Under the pieces are notes generated by a model. It worked only from the letters and a program-made list of their open reading frames with translations, made no database searches and had not been told where the DNA came from. Of a DNA stretch of 41,770 nucleotides, positions 38,911-41,770 are shown in pieces. Source of the stretch: an archaeon (GTDB taxonomy: Archaea > Halobacteriota > Syntropharchaeia > Alkanophagales > Methanospirareceae); assembly GCA_030019325.1 (NCBI GenBank), contig JASEFB010000001.1:1-41770 (forward strand), in the 5' to 3' direction. Each line of letters opens with the position of its first letter. Within the stretch, counting starts at the first letter, position 1. The translations under genes and the position numbers were made by a program.

Positions 38911-40117
38911 TAGTCATTCCGAGAAATTTATGCGATAATTGCTAGCACACGGGCTCCGAATGTTCCATCTCAGGCACTATGCACAGGATAGTGATTGCAT
39001 TGCTTTAAATAGGCGGTATTTCCTATCGATGCTCATGATGAGGAGCGAATATTATGAAATCCTCTCAAAGGAAAGGGAGGAGATAAGAAAGAGGCTTAAG
39101 AAGGAGAAAGACACAAAAGTGAAGCTAAAATTGGCTTTACTCAATATGGTGGCTTCAGGGATGAGCGTGAAAGAGGCAGCGTCCTTTCTGGGGATAAAAT
39201 TGAGAAGTGCCTACAAGTGGGTAAATAACTGGATGGAGGAGGGTTACGAAGGGATGTTAGCAAAGAAAAGGGGTGGAAGACCGCCTAAGTTGAGCAAAGA
39301 ACAGAAAGAAGAACTGAGAAGGTTGCTAAAACAAAAAGAATACTGGACAACAGAGGAGATAAATGAGCTTATAAATGAGAAATTCGGGGTCGAATACAAG
39401 AAAAGCAGGTTATATGAACTGCTTAGGGAGTTAGGGCTGAAGTTATCGAAGCCCTACATTTTAGACGTGAAAAGACCAGAGAATGCGGAGGAAATACTGG
39501 CTGAAAGGCTGGAAAAAGTTTTAAAAGTATTGAAAGATGCTGAATACAATCTGAAAGACATCTTTATCGGGTTCTTTGATGCCTCCTCCCCCCAGTTATC
39601 ACCAAATACTACAAGGCTGTGGTCATTCAAGAAAATAAAAATACGGAGAATAACGTCGAGACAGAGGGAAAGGGCTAATACTTTCGGATTTTATACCCTC
39701 AACGGAAACAGCGTGGTCAATTTCCAGGAAAGAAGCAAGAAAGAGAATGTAATAGAAGTTTTGAGGGCAATAAGGGAAGAAAATGGAGATAAGCCCATTG
39801 TGATAATCATTGATAATTTCTCCAGTCATAAGGCTGGAGATGTGCAGAGAGAGGCTGAAAAACTTGGAATACATCTCGTTTTCCTTCCTCCCTACTCTCC
39901 AGACTTAAATCCCATAGAATTCGTGTGGAAGAGTTTGAAGAGACTCATATCCGAGGTCTTTATAGGATCTGTTGAAGACCTGAAGAGCTTTATAAAGGAG
40001 AAAATCACGGATCTATTCAGAAATAGGGGCTATGCTAAAGGCTGGTTTGAGAAGTTTTCTTCCATTTTCCAAAAAATTTTCGGACACTACTTTTGCAATT
40101 TATTAGCGGAATGACTA
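38911..40117 (+). mobile_element. IS630-family insertion sequence, complete
   Basis: Terminal inverted repeats TAGTCATTCCG (38911-38921) and CGGAATGACTA (40107-40117) match exactly over 11 bp and imperfectly beyond. Both ends are flanked by TA (38909-38910 and 40118-40119), the target duplication of IS630/Tc1-mariner elements. Length 1207 bp with one transposase gene, whose stop lies inside the right repeat. Looks intact. Confidence 0.85.
39029..40114 (+). CDS. IS630-family DDE transposase
   Basis: 361 residues from the ATG at 39029; an in-frame TTG at 38939 would give 391. The N-terminal HTH region is ASGMSVKEAASFLGIKLRSA with KKRGGRPPKLSKEQKEEL after it. The catalytic triad is visible: Asp in IFIGFFDASSPQ, Asp in PIVIIIDNFSSHKA and Glu in YSPDLNPIEFVWKSLKRLI. 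Complete and in frame from end to end, so the element may be active. Confidence 0.9.
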   Translation: MLMMRSEYYEILSKEREEIRKRLKKEKDTKVKLKLALLNMVASGMSVKEAASFLGIKLRSAYKWVNNWMEEGYEGMLAKKRGGRPPKLSKEQKEELRRLLKQKEYWTTEEINELINEKFGVEYKKSRLYELLRELGLKLSKPYILDVKRPENAEEILAERLEKVLKVLKDAEYNLKDIFIGFFDASSPQLSPNTTRLWSFKKIKIRRITSRQRERANTFGFYTLNGNSVVNFQERSKKENVIEVLRAIREENGDKPIVIIIDNFSSHKAGDVQREAEKLGIHLVFLPPYSPDLNPIEFVWKSLKRLISEVFIGSVEDLKSFIKEKITDLFRNRGYAKGWFEKFSSIFQKIFGHYFCNLLAE

Positions 40118-40172
40118 TAATTTTAAAAAATCCTCTTGAATTCTTAATGATCACACTTGATATGAATTTAAT

Positions 40173-41770
40173 ATGGCAATAGACGTTAATTATGTGTTGG
40201 AGCAATTATCTACCAGACAGATGGAATCTGGTGGATATTATGGAACCGATGTCACAAAACTGTCCAAAGAACTGGGTGTTACGCCACGAGGACTTAGAAA
40301 GCAAATATCGGAGTGGAAGAAAAGCATAAAAGAATTTCGTGATCTGAGATATTTAGGAAAACGCCCTCCTTCCGTGACACTCAATGAATTCATCGAAATC
40401 GAAGCCCGTATGCATTCAAACCCAATAGAAGTAAAGAGCCGTGTTCTTGAAGATATCCGGGCCGATCGCCTTAGTAAGGGATTGCAAAACCTGCCATCAT
40501 CCACTTTCTATCGAGCGATGAAACAAACAGACCTGTATCAGTTCTTATCTGAGGCAAAATACTCCTGGTTCAAGGTGAGAGGAATTGAGATTCCGAATGA
40601 TTATTCTGTATATGACGAAAGAAACACGCTTTCGACCTTATTTACATTCTCAAATCTGAAAGCATACGGTGGAGCTGATTTACAGGAGATATTCAATCGC
40701 CTTACGAACACCAAGCGTTATATTGAAAAGTATGGCATAAGACCCGCTGAATTCTATCCCTGGATCCTAATCAGAGGGAGTTATCTGAGAAGTCTCCTAT
40801 CTTCTATCCCACCGCACCAGCAAGAGGAAATCCAAGCAAGGATAATTTTTGAAACGCAGTTGGCGTATGTAGTCGAGTGCACTGACTTGTTTGTAAATGA
40901 GATCATCCACAGAAAAGGGAGAATCCAGCAATCGATGAATGCACGCAGACAGAAAGTAGAAAACCAGATGAGAAAAGAGGAATTGGAATCCATCAGAAAT
41001 AAAAACAGGGATATGATCATTGCTCATAAACCAGATATGGATACCATTCACAAGATCGCATATCCAGAAATCGATGAAAAAATCAGGGCTCGATTTGAAC
41101 TTCTAAGAGCAAACAAAAACACTTACGAATTTATCATTGAGTTGTTACAGGAATTCACGAAAGATGGATTGAATGAATTCCACTTCCATCTCGATGAGGG
41201 GAAGAGATTTTTCGATTTAGCCTGTGGAAAAACGGATTGGAAGTGTGGGGCTCCGCCCCACGACCCCGCAAGCCCTGTAAGGGCTTATTGGTCGGATAAA
41301 GACAAACGAGCCATGGTGAGGAATCCTGATATCATCAGGGCGATTGATCTTGGGAACGAAGATGTTGCACGGATAATAGCTATCGACAGAATAATAGAAT
41401 ATATAAAACAGGGGAAGATAACCATCACGGGCAGTTATAATTTCCAGGATCTGGGAAAGAGAATCAAAGAAGTCCAACTTTGTGAAAATGAAGGTTTTCT
41501 CACGGACAAAATCGTTGAACAATTGATTCGTGGCGAGTTCTCGGTGAATTTCTGGTCGCTGCTTGAGGTTACGAAATATTCCAAAATGGATGAAAAAGAC
41601 GAAGATAGCATTCCTCGCTCGTGGAACAACCTATCGGAAGTCCTTCGTTGCGTATCTAAATATGTCCGTGAAAATACACTGGGATGGTTTGATGAGCACG
41701 TAAATCTCTTCAGGGAACAGACAGATGGGATGTTCTCTATCGAATATACCGAAGAGGAATTCGCTGAGAG
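40173..41770 (+). CDS. Long HTH-containing protein, unrecognised, continues beyond window
   Basis: The frame is open for 532 codons to the window edge. The N-terminus (YGTDVTKLSKELGVTPRGLR KQISEWKK) looks like a helix-turn-helix, which would suit a transposase or DNA-associated protein. The rest is helical and charged, with no catalytic motif I can name. At residues about 358-372 the reading CGAPPHDPASPVRAY is encoded by the hairpin element 41245-41286, inserted without breaking the frame. It starts 55 bp after the IS630 right end. Function unknown. Confidence 0.65.
   Translation, partial: MAIDVNYVLEQLSTRQMESGGYYGTDVTKLSKELGVTPRGLRKQISEWKKSIKEFRDLRYLGKRPPSVTLNEFIEIEARMHSNPIEVKSRVLEDIRADRLSKGLQNLPSSTFYRAMKQTDLYQFLSEAKYSWFKVRGIEIPNDYSVYDERNTLSTLFTFSNLKAYGGADLQEIFNRLTNTKRYIEKYGIRPAEFYPWILIRGSYLRSLLSSIPPHQQEEIQARIIFETQLAYVVECTDLFVNEIIHRKGRIQQSMNARRQKVENQMRKEELESIRNKNRDMIIAHKPDMDTIHKIAYPEIDEKIRARFELLRANKNTYEFIIELLQEFTKDGLNEFHFHLDEGKRFFDLACGKTDWKCGAPPHDPASPVRAYWSDKDKRAMVRNPDIIRAIDLGNEDVARIIAIDRIIEYIKQGKITITGSYNFQDLGKRIKEVQLCENEGFLTDKIVEQLIRGEFSVNFWSLLEVTKYSKMDEKDEDSIPRSWNNLSEVLRCVSKYVRENTLGWFDEHVNLFREQTDGMFSIEYTEEEFAE
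41245..41286. repeat. In-frame two-hairpin palindromic element within a coding sequence
   Basis: GTGGGGC-TCC-GCCCCAC (41245-41261) and AAGCCCT-GTA-AGGGCTT (41270-41286) are the same hairpins that begin and end the array at 2448-2568. Here they sit inside the long ORF from 40173, which stays open on both sides; the element encodes CGAPPHDPASPVRAY. Resembles the way Rickettsia palindromic elements occupy genes. Confidence 0.8.

Overview
The window is archaeal. It carries formylmethanofuran:tetrahydromethanopterin formyltransferase (Ftr), a cupin-type glucose-6-phosphate isomerase, a Tes/MJ0619-like radical SAM protein, a tRNA-Asn without encoded CCA, and TATA-like boxes ahead of several genes. 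Ftr points to a methanogenic or methane/alkane-oxidising euryarchaeote (an ANME-1/Methanophagales-like lineage would fit). The genus cannot be fixed from sequence reading alone.

Layout. 1-4.4 kb is ordinary chromosome: a CPA2 antiporter with its TrkA-C subunit, a B3/4-domain protein, a CooT-like nickel protein, an HExxH protein and ftr. Also here are a decayed 5' end of PEP carboxylase and an array of five tiny hairpins. 4.4-8.2 kb is an AT-rich insert behind an IS200-type transposase remnant. It holds a membrane protein and a tight four-gene operon of unrecognised proteins ending in a PD-(D/E)XK-like nuclease, just before tRNA-Asn. 8.4-15.2 kb returns to housekeeping genes: a RAM-domain protein, a Gate-domain transporter, a radical SAM protein, an HtrA protease, a methyltransferase and phosphoglucose isomerase.

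15.2-28.5 kb is an accessory island of toxin-antitoxin modules and ruined restriction/defence genes. Its core (19.3-24.6 kb) is an array in which the first ~50 codons of a PLD/SNF2 helicase gene occur three times. The first two copies stop at the same point and are each followed by a regulatory gene, Fic-wHTH and then AlbA_2/Schlafen-wHTH. The third runs into a helicase half-gene. Three-unit 11-bp direct repeats follow both wHTH genes, and the Fic-type repeat also lies upstream of the MNT-HEPN genes that begin the array. This looks like a regulatory-cassette array and is the best candidate here for something undescribed.

In several TA modules the antitoxin is readable while the toxin is deleted, frameshifted or truncated. 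One antitoxin start codon is preceded directly by 19 tetranucleotide units, a possible slippage switch.

28.5-36.8 kb is a minus-strand block: a HAD phosphatase, a large protein with a phosphoribosyltransferase-like PRPP loop, a PfkB-kinase/SIS fusion, a Tes-like radical SAM enzyme and an NhaP-type antiporter with RCK domains. 36.8-41.8 kb is again accessory: two MNT/HEPN modules, one with a duplicated HAD 5' stub, an intact IS630 element with inverted repeats and TA duplication, and a long HTH-containing ORF running off the window. That ORF carries an in-frame copy of the hairpin element seen at 2.4 kb.
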